NCBI RefSeq assembly: GCF_025370775.1
Contig: NZ_JAMXEX010000014.1
Span: 1-64,000 of the forward strand
Reading direction: 5' to 3'
Length of the DNA stretch: 64,000 nt
From: Ancylothrix sp. D3o
GTDB taxonomy: Bacteria > Cyanobacteriota > Cyanobacteriia > Cyanobacteriales > Oscillatoriaceae
Of this stretch, positions 25,506 through 33,840 are shown one piece after another. Numbering within the stretch: position 1 is the stretch's first letter; every line of letters starts with the position of its first letter. The notes under the pieces were generated by a model. The model was not told the origin of the DNA. It made no database searches and saw only the letters and a program-made list of their open reading frames with translations. A program made the position numbers and the translations under genes.

Positions 25506-28500
25506 ATGGGGTATAAGTTTCAGGTTGGTGGTAGTTTGGAGTTTCAGCATCCTAGTTATGTGAGTCGTAAGGCTGATGTTGATTTGTATGAGGGTTTGAA
25601 GGGGGGGGAGTTTTGTTATGTTTTGAATTCTCGGCAAATGGGGAAGTCGAGTTTAAGGGTGCAAATGATGAAGCTTTTAAAGGCGGCGGGGATTAAATGT
25701 GCTTCGATTGATTTGACACGGTTGGGGAGTTTTGGGAATGCTAGTAAGACGTATGAGTTAGAGTGGTATGGGGGGGTGGTTTCTGAGTTGTTGCGCGGTT
25801 TTGGTTTGGGGAGAAAATTTGATTTTAAAAGCTGGTGGTATGAGAGGGATGGGTTATTGCCGGTGCAACGCTTACAAGCTTTTATTGAGGAGGTTTTGTT
25901 AGGGGAGTTTTCGGGAAAAATTGTCATTTTTATTGATGAAATTGATAGTATTATTTCGGTGCCGTTTAAGGATGATTTTTTTGCGTTTATTCGTGCTTGT
26001 TATAATCAGCGGGCCGAAAATTCTGAATATTTGCGGTTGAGTTTTTGCTTGTTGGGTGTGGCGACACCGGCAGATTTAATGGCAGATAAAAAGCGTACTC
26101 CTTTTAATATTGGCAGGGCAATTGAGTTATGTGGTTTTACGTTTGATGAGGCTAATTTAGCTTTAAGCGAGGGTTTGGCAGAAAAGGTTAAAAATCCCCA
26201 AAAAGTGATTAAAGAGGTGTTAAGTTGGACGGGAGGGCAACCATTTCTTACACAAAAGCTTTGTCAAGTTATCCAAAATTTTAATCTGCCAGAAAATGAA
26301 GAGATTTCTGTGGAAAGTTTTGTCAGAAATCACATTATTAAAAATTGGGAATCTCAGGATGAGCCTGAGCATTTGAGAACAATTAGAAACAGGCTTTTGA
26401 GTAATGAATTGCGGGCCGGTCGGTTGCTGGGATTATATCAACAAATTTTGCAAAAAGGTTCTGTTAAGGTTCAAGACTCTCCTGAAGAAATGGAGTTAAG
26501 ATTGTCGGGTTTAGTTGTCAAGCAAAACAGCCAGCTAAAGGTTTCTAATGCTATTTATGAAGAAGTTTTTAATCAAAGTTGGGTCACTCAACAATTAAGT
26601 GCTTTGCGTCCCTACAGTCAAGCTATTAAGGCTTGGTTGGACTCAAACCGGCTAGATATTTCTCGGCTGTTGCGAGGAGAAGCTTTGCAAGAGGCTTTAG
26701 CATGGAAAGCCGGTAAAAGTTTAAGTGTAGAAGATGATGATTTTTTGGCAGAAAGTCAGCGATTAGATCGGGTACAAATTAAATTAGAATTACAAGCCGA
26801 AAGGCAAGCAAAACAAATATTAGAAGAAGCCAAACAACAAGCATATAAAATGCTGCAACAAGCACGACTTGGCACTAAAATAGAAAGACAGGGAGGGGAA
26901 GCATTAAGATTATTTGAAGTTGAGGGCAAAGAAATTGAAGCGTTGTTGTTAGCAATGCAAGCGGGAGAAGATTTGCAAAAATGGCAAATTGAAAATGCAG
27001 AATCCTCGAATTATTCAATTACCAGTCCCGTCCAAGCATTGCAAAATATTTTAGATGCCATTCGAGAAAAAAAACAACTTAAAGGGCATCAAGGTGCTGT
27101 TAATTGTGTGAGTTTTAGTCCCCAGGGAGATTATATTGCAACGGCTTCTAATGATGGCACCGCGATTTTGTGGGATTTGTCTGGAAAAAAATGCGTAGAA
27201 TTAAAGAATCATCAAGGAAGTGTGCCGGCCCTAGCATTTAATAATACACAAAATTTAGTAATAACCGGCTGTGAAAATGGGATTGTCAGAGTATGGGATC
27301 TTGCTGGAAAATTGTTAACGCAATTTAAGGCACATCCCCGCCGAATTACCAGCCTAAATTTTAGTAGTTGTGGCAAGTTGATAGCCACCGCTTCTGAAGA
27401 CGGTACTGCAAAAGTTTGGGATGAAAATTTTAAGCTAATCATAGAATTTAAAAAACATAAAGGCTGGGTAACAGCCGTGATGTTTCATCCCCAGGAAAAT
27501 ATTATAGCCACCGGCTCCGAAGATTGTACAGTTAGAATATGGGATTTAAGCGGAAAAGAACTAAAAAAAATCAAAGCTGCTGACGGATGGTTATTGAGTA
27601 TTTGTTTTAGTCCCAACGGCGAATATATTGCCACAGCCTCCGCAGATTTAACAGCCAAATTGTGGGATTTAAAAGGAAAAAGAAAGGCAGAATTTAAAGG
27701 ACACACCGGCTGGGTAAAAAGTGTTAGTTTTAGTCCAGATGGCAAATATATAGCCACCGGCTCATTTGATGGTACAGCAAGATTATGGGATTTATCAGGT
27801 AAAGAAATAGACAGATTTAAAGGACATCAAGGAACCGCCGGCAGTCTTTGTTTTAGTGGCAATGGTCAATATTTAGTTACCGGCACCGGCGAGGGAATTG
27901 TCAGAGTATGGGATATTTATGGAAAGCAAAAAGTTAAATTTCAACCGCATTGTGATAAAATTTTAAATGCGACTTTTAACTCTTTTGGCGATAAAATAGC
28001 AACCGCTTGTTATGAAGGTACAGTTAAATTATGGGATATATCCGGCCAAGAAATTAGCAGCTTTAAAGCTCATAGTGGTTGGGTTTCCAGTGTAAAGTTT
28101 AGCCAAAATGACTCTTTAATTGCCACAGCTTCCGAGGATAAAACGGCGAAAATATGGAATCCAAACGGGGAATTACTAAAAGAGTGTAAAGGGCACACCG
28201 GCTGGGTATTAGCACTAAGTTTTAGCCCTGACAATAATTTAATTGCAACTTCCTCAGCAGATCATACAGCAAGAATATGGAATTTAGAAGGAAAAGAACA
28301 AGCAATTTTAAAGGGGCATCAAGATTGGGTGTATGACGTGGCGTTTAGTCCCCAACCAGAAAAAATTGCCACAGCATCCGCAGATTGTACCGCAAAATTA
28401 TGGAACTTATCCGGTAAAATTATCACCGAATTTAAGGGGCATCAAGGCTTAGTTTGGAGCGTTTCTTTTAGCCGCAATGGTGACTTAGTGTTAACCGGCT

Positions 28501-28841
28501 CTGAGGATGGCACCGCCAGATTGTGGAATTTAGAAGGAAAACAAATCGCCATTTTTAAAGGGCATCATGGCGCAGTTTTAAGCGTTTCTTTTAGCCCGAA
28601 AAATGATTGCATTGCCACCGCCTCAGCGGATGGTACGGCTCGATTGTGGGATTTAGAAGGAAGAGAAATTAAGCAATTTAATGGTCATTATGGATGGGTT
28701 TGGAGTGTGGTTTTTAGCCCCAATGGTGAATTTTTGTTGAGTGGTTCTGCCGATGAAACAGCGCGTTTATGGGAGATTGGCAAGTTAGAAAATAATTTAG
28801 ATGCGTTGCTTTTTCGGGGGGGTTTGTGGTTGGGAAAATAG
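25506..28841 (+). CDS. AAA-like ATPase fused to 14 WD40 repeats
   Basis: 1,111 residues from ATG 25506; the upstream ATG 25476 abuts the dispersed repeat and adds only ten hydrophobic residues. The N-terminal AAA-like domain has Walker A NSRQMGKSSLRVQ (about residue 45) and Walker B IVIFIDEIDSII (about 140). A helical, coiled-coil-prone linker spans about 410-515 (AERQAKQILEEAKQQAYKML). I count 14 WD40 repeats (27,080-28,790), each with the pattern GH...V..V.FSP....IATAS.DGTA.LWDL, enough for two seven-bladed propellers. Probably a cytosolic signalling scaffold switched by nucleotide. The repeat region is in good order with no stop. Confidence 0.92.
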   Translation: MGYKFQVGGSLEFQHPSYVSRKADVDLYEGLKGGEFCYVLNSRQMGKSSLRVQMMKLLKAAGIKCASIDLTRLGSFGNASKTYELEWYGGVVSELLRGFGLGRKFDFKSWWYERDGLLPVQRLQAFIEEVLLGEFSGKIVIFIDEIDSIISVPFKDDFFAFIRACYNQRAENSEYLRLSFCLLGVATPADLMADKKRTPFNIGRAIELCGFTFDEANLALSEGLAEKVKNPQKVIKEVLSWTGGQPFLTQKLCQVIQNFNLPENEEISVESFVRNHIIKNWESQDEPEHLRTIRNRLLSNELRAGRLLGLYQQILQKGSVKVQDSPEEMELRLSGLVVKQNSQLKVSNAIYEEVFNQSWVTQQLSALRPYSQAIKAWLDSNRLDISRLLRGEALQEALAWKAGKSLSVEDDDFLAESQRLDRVQIKLELQAERQAKQILEEAKQQAYKMLQQARLGTKIERQGGEALRLFEVEGKEIEALLLAMQAGEDLQKWQIENAESSNYSITSPVQALQNILDAIREKKQLKGHQGAVNCVSFSPQGDYIATASNDGTAILWDLSGKKCVELKNHQGSVPALAFNNTQNLVITGCENGIVRVWDLAGKLLTQFKAHPRRITSLNFSSCGKLIATASEDGTAKVWDENFKLIIEFKKHKGWVTAVMFHPQENIIATGSEDCTVRIWDLSGKELKKIKAADGWLLSICFSPNGEYIATASADLTAKLWDLKGKRKAEFKGHTGWVKSVSFSPDGKYIATGSFDGTARLWDLSGKEIDRFKGHQGTAGSLCFSGNGQYLVTGTGEGIVRVWDIYGKQKVKFQPHCDKILNATFNSFGDKIATACYEGTVKLWDISGQEISSFKAHSGWVSSVKFSQNDSLIATASEDKTAKIWNPNGELLKECKGHTGWVLALSFSPDNNLIATSSADHTARIWNLEGKEQAILKGHQDWVYDVAFSPQPEKIATASADCTAKLWNLSGKIITEFKGHQGLVWSVSFSRNGDLVLTGSEDGTARLWNLEGKQIAIFKGHHGAVLSVSFSPKNDCIATASADGTARLWDLEGREIKQFNGHYGWVWSVVFSPNGEFLLSGSADETARLWEIGKLENNLDALLFRGGLWLGK

Positions 28842-28978
28842 GGGCCGGTTTTTTCTAGGCTGCCATCTTCATACTTTCGCCGCCTTGCGTCCGAGTCATC
28901 GCCAAAACTTTTTGCAGGTCAAGTAATCTTCACATCCCCTGCCAACATTTGCCCCTTAACAAACTCCCTAAAGCTAAA

Positions 28979-29398
28979 CTAAGGTCGCACAGTAGCGATT
29001 CCTAACTTAATGCCTTTAATTTTCCGCAATCGATCCATGACTTCTACAATATTGCCATGATCAACTGTTTTATCAGCATTTAACACAACTAACTGGCTTT
29101 CATTTGTTCCCATTATCTGCCGCACAGCACTTTCAAGCTCATCTATTTTGACGGCTTTTTTGTCCACCATTAACGCTCCTTTCGCATCAATCGTAACAGT
29201 AATTTTAGAAGGCGCTTGTTGAGGCTGAGACGTAGTTGCTTGTGGTAAATTGACCGGCAATTCTTCTTTCGCCACTCCGTCCGATTTGCTCAAAAAAAGT
29301 GATGAAACAATGAAAAACGTAAGAATAGCAAAAACCACATCAATCATTGGGACGATGTTAATTTGAGCAATATTGTCAGGTTCATCGGGTAGGCGCAT
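28979..29398 (-). CDS. exbD: ExbD/TolR biopolymer transport protein
   Basis: 139 residues. A short cytosolic N-terminus, one membrane helix (VVFAILTFFIVSSLFL, residues 27-42) with the conserved Asp just before it (VPMIDVVFA), then a periplasmic domain (ITVTIDAKGALMVDKKAV). ExbD and ExbB form the proton-driven motor that energises TonB for outer-membrane iron-chelate uptake. Its start overlaps the end of exbB by 17 bases, so the two are translationally coupled. Divergently oriented tonB lies on the other side of the exbB promoter region. Confidence 0.92.
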   Translation of the reverse strand: MRLPDEPDNIAQINIVPMIDVVFAILTFFIVSSLFLSKSDGVAKEELPVNLPQATTSQPQQAPSKITVTIDAKGALMVDKKAVKIDELESAVRQIMGTNESQLVVLNADKTVDHGNIVEVMDRLRKIKGIKLGIATVRP

Positions 29399-30047
29399 AA
29401 GTAGGTTCTCCTTGTTTTTGTTTTTGTTCGTAGCGGTGACGGTAAAGTAACTCTAGTTGCCCTGCTGCTTCCTGTATAAAAGCTATCTGTTGCAGATAAA
29501 ATCCGCGAAACATATTCGCAAAAACTAGGGTAAAGATCGCTACCACCAAACCCATAGCTGTAGATACCAGCGCTTCGCTAATACCCGCGGTGACGTTTGT
29601 TGTGCTGGTACCTCCTATATCCCCTAGTTTAAGCGCAGCAAAGGTGGTAATTAATCCTAAAACCGTTCCCAGCAACCCAAATAACGGCGAAAGGCTGATG
29701 ATTGTGTCAAATATTGTATTAAAGCGTTTGAGAACCGGAATTTCCGCCTGAGCAGCACTTTCGAGCGCTAAGCGAAACTCTTCAGCATTCGGATCTTCGA
29801 GTTCTAAAGCTTCTAAAAAAATTCTCGCCAGCGGCAGATCGGCGTTAACTTGCAGCTTTTTAATGGCTGTGTCTGGGTTTTGACGATACAGGTGCAGCAC
29901 TTCTTTCACCATTCGCCGCTGTCGTCGGTTCACCCGAAACCAAAACCCAAGGCGTTCTATAATCAGCGCAACTGCCGCTATTGAAGAGGCAAGCAGTGGC
30001 CAAGAAACGATACCCCCTGCACGAAAAATATAAATAAAGTTATCCAT
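29382..30047 (-). CDS. exbB: ExbB/TolQ-type motor subunit
   Basis: 221 residues from ATG 30047, preceded by AAGTGGAAACC; an upstream ATG at 30137 would add a basic, non-conserved stretch. MotA/TolQ/ExbB family: membrane helix 1 GIVSWPLLASSIAAVALIIE, then the signature FDTIISLSPLFGLLGTVLGLITTF and VTAGISEALVSTAMGLVVAIFTLVFANMF, the two helices that line the proton path. Together with ExbD it powers TonB. It belongs to the iron-uptake locus to the right. Confidence 0.92.
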   Translation of the reverse strand: MDNFIYIFRAGGIVSWPLLASSIAAVALIIERLGFWFRVNRRQRRMVKEVLHLYRQNPDTAIKKLQVNADLPLARIFLEALELEDPNAEEFRLALESAAQAEIPVLKRFNTIFDTIISLSPLFGLLGTVLGLITTFAALKLGDIGGTSTTNVTAGISEALVSTAMGLVVAIFTLVFANMFRGFYLQQIAFIQEAAGQLELLYRHRYEQKQKQGEPTYAPTR

Positions 30048-30811
30048 TGGTTTCCACTTTTTACGAGATATATTGATCGAATCGCTTGCGCGATAGTTGC
30101 GCTTCACACGCCTTTGCTTGAAAAACCGAAACCGCAAAAATTTTTCCCTGTTTTTTTGTCACAGAAGCCGGGGAAAGCGATTCGGACTCGAAATAATTTC
30201 ACTCCAAAATAGCTACACAATAGTGCGCGGAGGTTAGAGCGCCTATCTGTCAGTACACGCAAAACGCCGCTACCGCTATCTGTAGAAATTTTTGTACTAG
30301 CGCTTTCTTATTAAAAGCTTTTACTAGGAATTTTCCTCATCTCTTTATTTAAAAAGATTTCTCAACTAGATTTCCACAAACTCGATTAAATGTCAAGCCC
30401 TTACGCCGTTTATATATAAAAATTTTTCATCCTTAAGGCAATTATTAATAAGTAGAAATGATATAAAAATCTGAATAAGTGTTAAAGAAACTCATACCTG
30501 TAAGGCTTTGGCGCTATTTAGCCTGGTTTATCCAAAGCCAAGTCAGCGGATCAGACACCAAGCTCTGCCAAAGCCAATTTTACAAAGGTGAGCCAAGGGC
30601 CAAGGGTAAGATGCTTGGTAATCTCAAAAGATATTTCTAAATAAATGGTAATAATTATCAAGAGTGCTTGAGAAAAGATCCCTGCTTCCTATAGGATCTG
30701 TAGGTTCCTAGTCAAGGACACACTTAACCCGAAGCTGGTTTGTCTCTTCGGGAGAGGTGGGGCAACGAGCAAACATTTTCCCAACCCCTGCATATAGGAG
30801 AGCCATAACGC
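30048..30811. other. Divergent promoter region between exbB and tonB
   Basis: About 760 bases without a gene. It contains a near-consensus Fur box at 30646-30660 and several imperfect hairpins (for example the paired GGCTTTGG / CCAAAGCC at 30507-30539). I see no riboswitch I can name. The length suggests a long 5' leader on tonB. Confidence 0.6.
30646..30660. promoter_or_regulatory. Fur box upstream of tonB
   Basis: TGGTAATAATTATCA matches the 7-1-7 Fur consensus TGATAAT-N-ATTATCA in 13 of 14 defined positions. It lies about 150 bases before the tonB start and about 600 before exbB, so iron repression of tonB is likely. Confidence 0.75.
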
Positions 30812-32419
30812 ATGAGCGTTTCTAACTTTTCAGCGGCGCAAAGAGAACAACAACAACAGAAGCTCAAAAAGTTTCTGGCATTGAGCTTTCTAGCCTCAGC
30901 GGTGCTGCACGGTGTGGTGCTACCGTTTAGCCTCAACTTTGTCAATGCTGCTGAAGCCGAAGAAGAACCTATTGAATTTGTTGTAGTTGAGGAGCCTGAA
31001 ACCAAGGCAGTCGAGCCAGAACCTGTTGCAGAAAAAGAGGTTGCCCCGCCGCCCGAACCGGCAAAAACTGAGACGGTAGAAGAAATTCCAAAAGAAGAGC
31101 CGGTTACACCGCCGCCAACTTTAAAAGAAGAGCCTGTTACACCACCGCCAACTTTAAAAGAAGAGCCTGTTACACCACCGCCAACTTTAAAAGAAGAGGC
31201 TGTTGCACCACCGCCAACTTTAAAAGAAGAGCCTGTTACACCACCGCCAACTTTAAAAGAAGAGGCTGTTGCACCACCGCCAACTGTAAAAGAAGAGCCG
31301 GTTACACCACCGCCAACTGTAAAAGAAGAGCCGGTTACACCACCGCCAACTTTAAAAGAAGAGCCGGTTTCACCGCCGATCACCAATTCTCCGGTTTCTC
31401 CACCGGCAGATACTTCAGAACCCCCTCAAACAGATAACTCTAACCCACCGGCCACCGATCCTCCTGCCAACGAGCCGCCCGTCACCGCCTCTCGTCCTAG
31501 TGGCGGCGGCTCAACAGACTTTATGAGCGATGCGCCAAACCCAAACAAATCTGAAAACCTCGGAGAAAGTGAACCAAACTCATCACCCGCTAGAGGTAGC
31601 GATACAGGCGAACCTTTATCCGAGCCATTTGGAAATAACTCTCCACCCATAGACCGGCCACCGACAACCGATCCGCCAGTCACAGCCTATCGTCCTGGGG
31701 GTGGCAGTTCCTCTGGCGACTCTTTGTCAGATTTAGTAAACCCAAGTTCTCCTGACATCCCTGGCGGTGACAGCAGTGTTGGAAATAACTGGAACTCCTC
31801 ATCCGCTGACGCTGGCAATAGCGACGGCATCGGTTCAGGAGAACCCTTTGGAAACAATTCAGGCGCAATGCAGCGAGCGCCCAGAAATACTGATCCGCCG
31901 GTTAGCGCCTATCGTCCTGGGGGTGGTAGTTCCTCTGGTGGCGGATTCCCCGACTTAGGAGATCCAGGTTCTTCAGGAATCCCTGGAGGTGACGGCGGAG
32001 GTGACAGCGGTGGAGGATATAACGGGAATTCCTCATCTGGGGGTGCCGGCAGTGGCGATGGCATCGGTTCATCCGAGCCCTTTGGCGGCGGTATAGGAGC
32101 AATGCCAAAACCAGAAAGTTCAACAGCAGGATCGGGGCGTCCGTCGGGGGGTAGCGGTGGTACACCAGGAGTTTGCGTTAGCTGCAATAAACCGGCATAT
32201 CCCATCTCAGCCAGAAGACAAAAACGAGAAGGGGTAGTGGAAGTCCTTCTTAACATAGACCCTGATGGTAACGTCGTCGATGCCTCAATAGCGACTTCCA
32301 GCGGTCACGAAGACTTTGATCAAGCTGCTATCAACACTGTGAGAAATTGGAAATTCTCTTCATCAGAAAGTGGAGTCCAGGGAAAAATCGTAGCAGTTCG
32401 GTTTGATCTCGATGATTAA
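30812..32419 (+). CDS. tonB: TonB with long repetitive periplasmic linker
   Basis: 535 residues, much longer than the roughly 240 of E. coli TonB. The N-terminal membrane anchor has the Ser...His pattern (SFLASAVLHGVVLPF). An acidic Pro-rich stretch (about 50-100) is followed by nine 11-residue units of the type KEEPVTPPPTL (31091-31387). About three longer Gly/Ser/Pro-rich repeats follow, each with DPPV.AYRPGGG and an EPFG.. end. The C-terminal TonB domain (about 445-535) reads PAYPISARRQKREGVVEVLL, DPDGNVVDASI and SSGHEDFDQAAINTVRNWKF. It transmits ExbBD energy to the receptor at 38.6-41.4 kb. A Fur box lies upstream. Confidence 0.9.
   Translation: MSVSNFSAAQREQQQQKLKKFLALSFLASAVLHGVVLPFSLNFVNAAEAEEEPIEFVVVEEPETKAVEPEPVAEKEVAPPPEPAKTETVEEIPKEEPVTPPPTLKEEPVTPPPTLKEEPVTPPPTLKEEAVAPPPTLKEEPVTPPPTLKEEAVAPPPTVKEEPVTPPPTVKEEPVTPPPTLKEEPVSPPITNSPVSPPADTSEPPQTDNSNPPATDPPANEPPVTASRPSGGGSTDFMSDAPNPNKSENLGESEPNSSPARGSDTGEPLSEPFGNNSPPIDRPPTTDPPVTAYRPGGGSSSGDSLSDLVNPSSPDIPGGDSSVGNNWNSSSADAGNSDGIGSGEPFGNNSGAMQRAPRNTDPPVSAYRPGGGSSSGGGFPDLGDPGSSGIPGGDGGGDSGGGYNGNSSSGGAGSGDGIGSSEPFGGGIGAMPKPESSTAGSGRPSGGSGGTPGVCVSCNKPAYPISARRQKREGVVEVLLNIDPDGNVVDASIATSSGHEDFDQAAINTVRNWKFSSSESGVQGKIVAVRFDLDD
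31091..31387 (+). repeat. 33-bp coding tandem repeat in tonB
   Basis: Nine consecutive 33-base units encode KEEPVTPPPTL and variants (KEEAVAPPPTV, KEEPVSPPIT). Near-identity at DNA level implies recent expansion or contraction of the periplasm-spanning linker. Confidence 0.9.
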
Positions 32420-32525
32420 ATTTGTTCGGCAACAAAGAGTAAGTTTATCGCTTTAAAAAACTCACTATTTGTGCCGGGAAAATACCCACCATAGACCAAC
32501 CACATTGTAGAAACTTTTACCCAGT

Positions 32526-33749
32526 ATGAAGCTTGAAAAAACTGCAACAAAAACAAGTAAAATTTATCAAATGACAAGCGCTCTTTTACTCGCATCTAGC
32601 TTGTCAATTGCCCAATCTTTAATTTACTCTCCCCGTGCAGTCGCGGGAGTTATAACCTTGCCCGATGGAAGCCGCTGCGAGGGAGAATTGAGCGACGGTA
32701 AAATTAGCGGGCCCGGCAACTGCCAATACGCCAACGGAGACCGCTACGAAGGGCAATTTCTCAACGGTAAACCTCACGGTAAAGGCATCTATACCTTTAA
32801 AGAAGGAGGGCGTTATGACGGAGAATTTGCTGATGGAGAATTCAACGGCAAAGGCATCCGCGAATTTCCCAACGGCAACCGCTACGAAGGGGAATTTAAA
32901 ACCGGCCAATTTGAAGGTATGGGAGTCTTTACAACCTCCAACGGTACACGCTATGAAGGCCCTTTTGTTGCCGGTTCTCCTAGTGGTAAAGGCGCGTTCA
33001 CTTTCAGTAATGGAACTCGCTGCGAAGGCGAACTCAAAGACGGCAAAATTAGCGGTAAAGGCAATTGCGTATATGCAAATAAAAACCGCTATGAAGGAGA
33101 CTTGCTCAACAATTTACCTCACGGACAAGGAATTTATACCTTTGCCGAAGGAGGGCGCTACGAAGGGCAATTTACTGAAGGACAATTTAACGGCAAAGGA
33201 ATTCGAGAATACGGCAATGGAAATCGTTATGAAGGCGATTTTGTTAATGGCAAACCTCAAGGACAGGGAATTTTAACCTTTAAAGAAGGGGGAAGATATC
33301 AAGGACAATTTAACAATGGCGATTTCAATGGCGAAGGTGTCCAAGAATTTGCCAACGGCAATAGTTATAAAGGCAATTTTGTCAATGGTCAATTTCAGGG
33401 GCAAGGTACTCTTACTTTTGCGAAGGGCGGCAATTATACAGGCGAATTTCAAGCCGGGAAAATTAGTGGCAAAGGCATTTATACTTTTGCCAATGGCAAT
33501 AGTTATGAAGGCACATTTAATGATGGCAAAATGAATGGCAAAGGTGTCTATAAATTTGCCAATGGTGATCGCTGTGAAGGGGAATTCAGCGATGGGCAAT
33601 TCAACGGCAAAGGCGTTTGTGTTTATGCCAATGGAGATCGCTACGAAGGCGAATTTCTCAACGGGCAAAAACACGGTCAAGGTTCGTACGTCTATGCGGA
33701 TGGAACAAAAGTAGAGGGAAATTGGCAACAGGGACAGCTTCAAAAATAG
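32526..33749 (+). CDS. Secreted MORN-repeat protein
   Basis: 407 residues. A signal peptide or anchor lies at about residues 15-40 (SALLLASSLSIAQSLIYSP, then a VAG site). The rest is some 15 MORN repeats of about 23 residues with the pattern G.RYEGEF..G...GKG.Y.F.NG. Two subtypes alternate: RCEGEL..GKISGKGNCVY and NRYEGDFLNG.PHGQGIYTF. MORN proteins are structural beta-sheet spirals; bacterial examples are mostly uncharacterised. The gene lies between tonB and the acylase, in the same direction, within the iron locus, so a role at the envelope is conceivable but not shown. There are no catalytic motifs. Confidence 0.88.
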   Translation: MKLEKTATKTSKIYQMTSALLLASSLSIAQSLIYSPRAVAGVITLPDGSRCEGELSDGKISGPGNCQYANGDRYEGQFLNGKPHGKGIYTFKEGGRYDGEFADGEFNGKGIREFPNGNRYEGEFKTGQFEGMGVFTTSNGTRYEGPFVAGSPSGKGAFTFSNGTRCEGELKDGKISGKGNCVYANKNRYEGDLLNNLPHGQGIYTFAEGGRYEGQFTEGQFNGKGIREYGNGNRYEGDFVNGKPQGQGILTFKEGGRYQGQFNNGDFNGEGVQEFANGNSYKGNFVNGQFQGQGTLTFAKGGNYTGEFQAGKISGKGIYTFANGNSYEGTFNDGKMNGKGVYKFANGDRCEGEFSDGQFNGKGVCVYANGDRYEGEFLNGQKHGQGSYVYADGTKVEGNWQQGQLQK

Positions 33750-33840
33750 CTTGATAACCTCAAAGTTGGCGGCGGTTTATTTAGGCAGCTTTTTCAAAAG
33801 GCTGCCTACTTTCAATTTAACCCTAATCAATTAACTTACA

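Noticed and set aside
31091-31387. CRISPR-like regular repeat
   Set aside because: The 33-bp units are contiguous, in frame and without spacers; they encode a protein linker.
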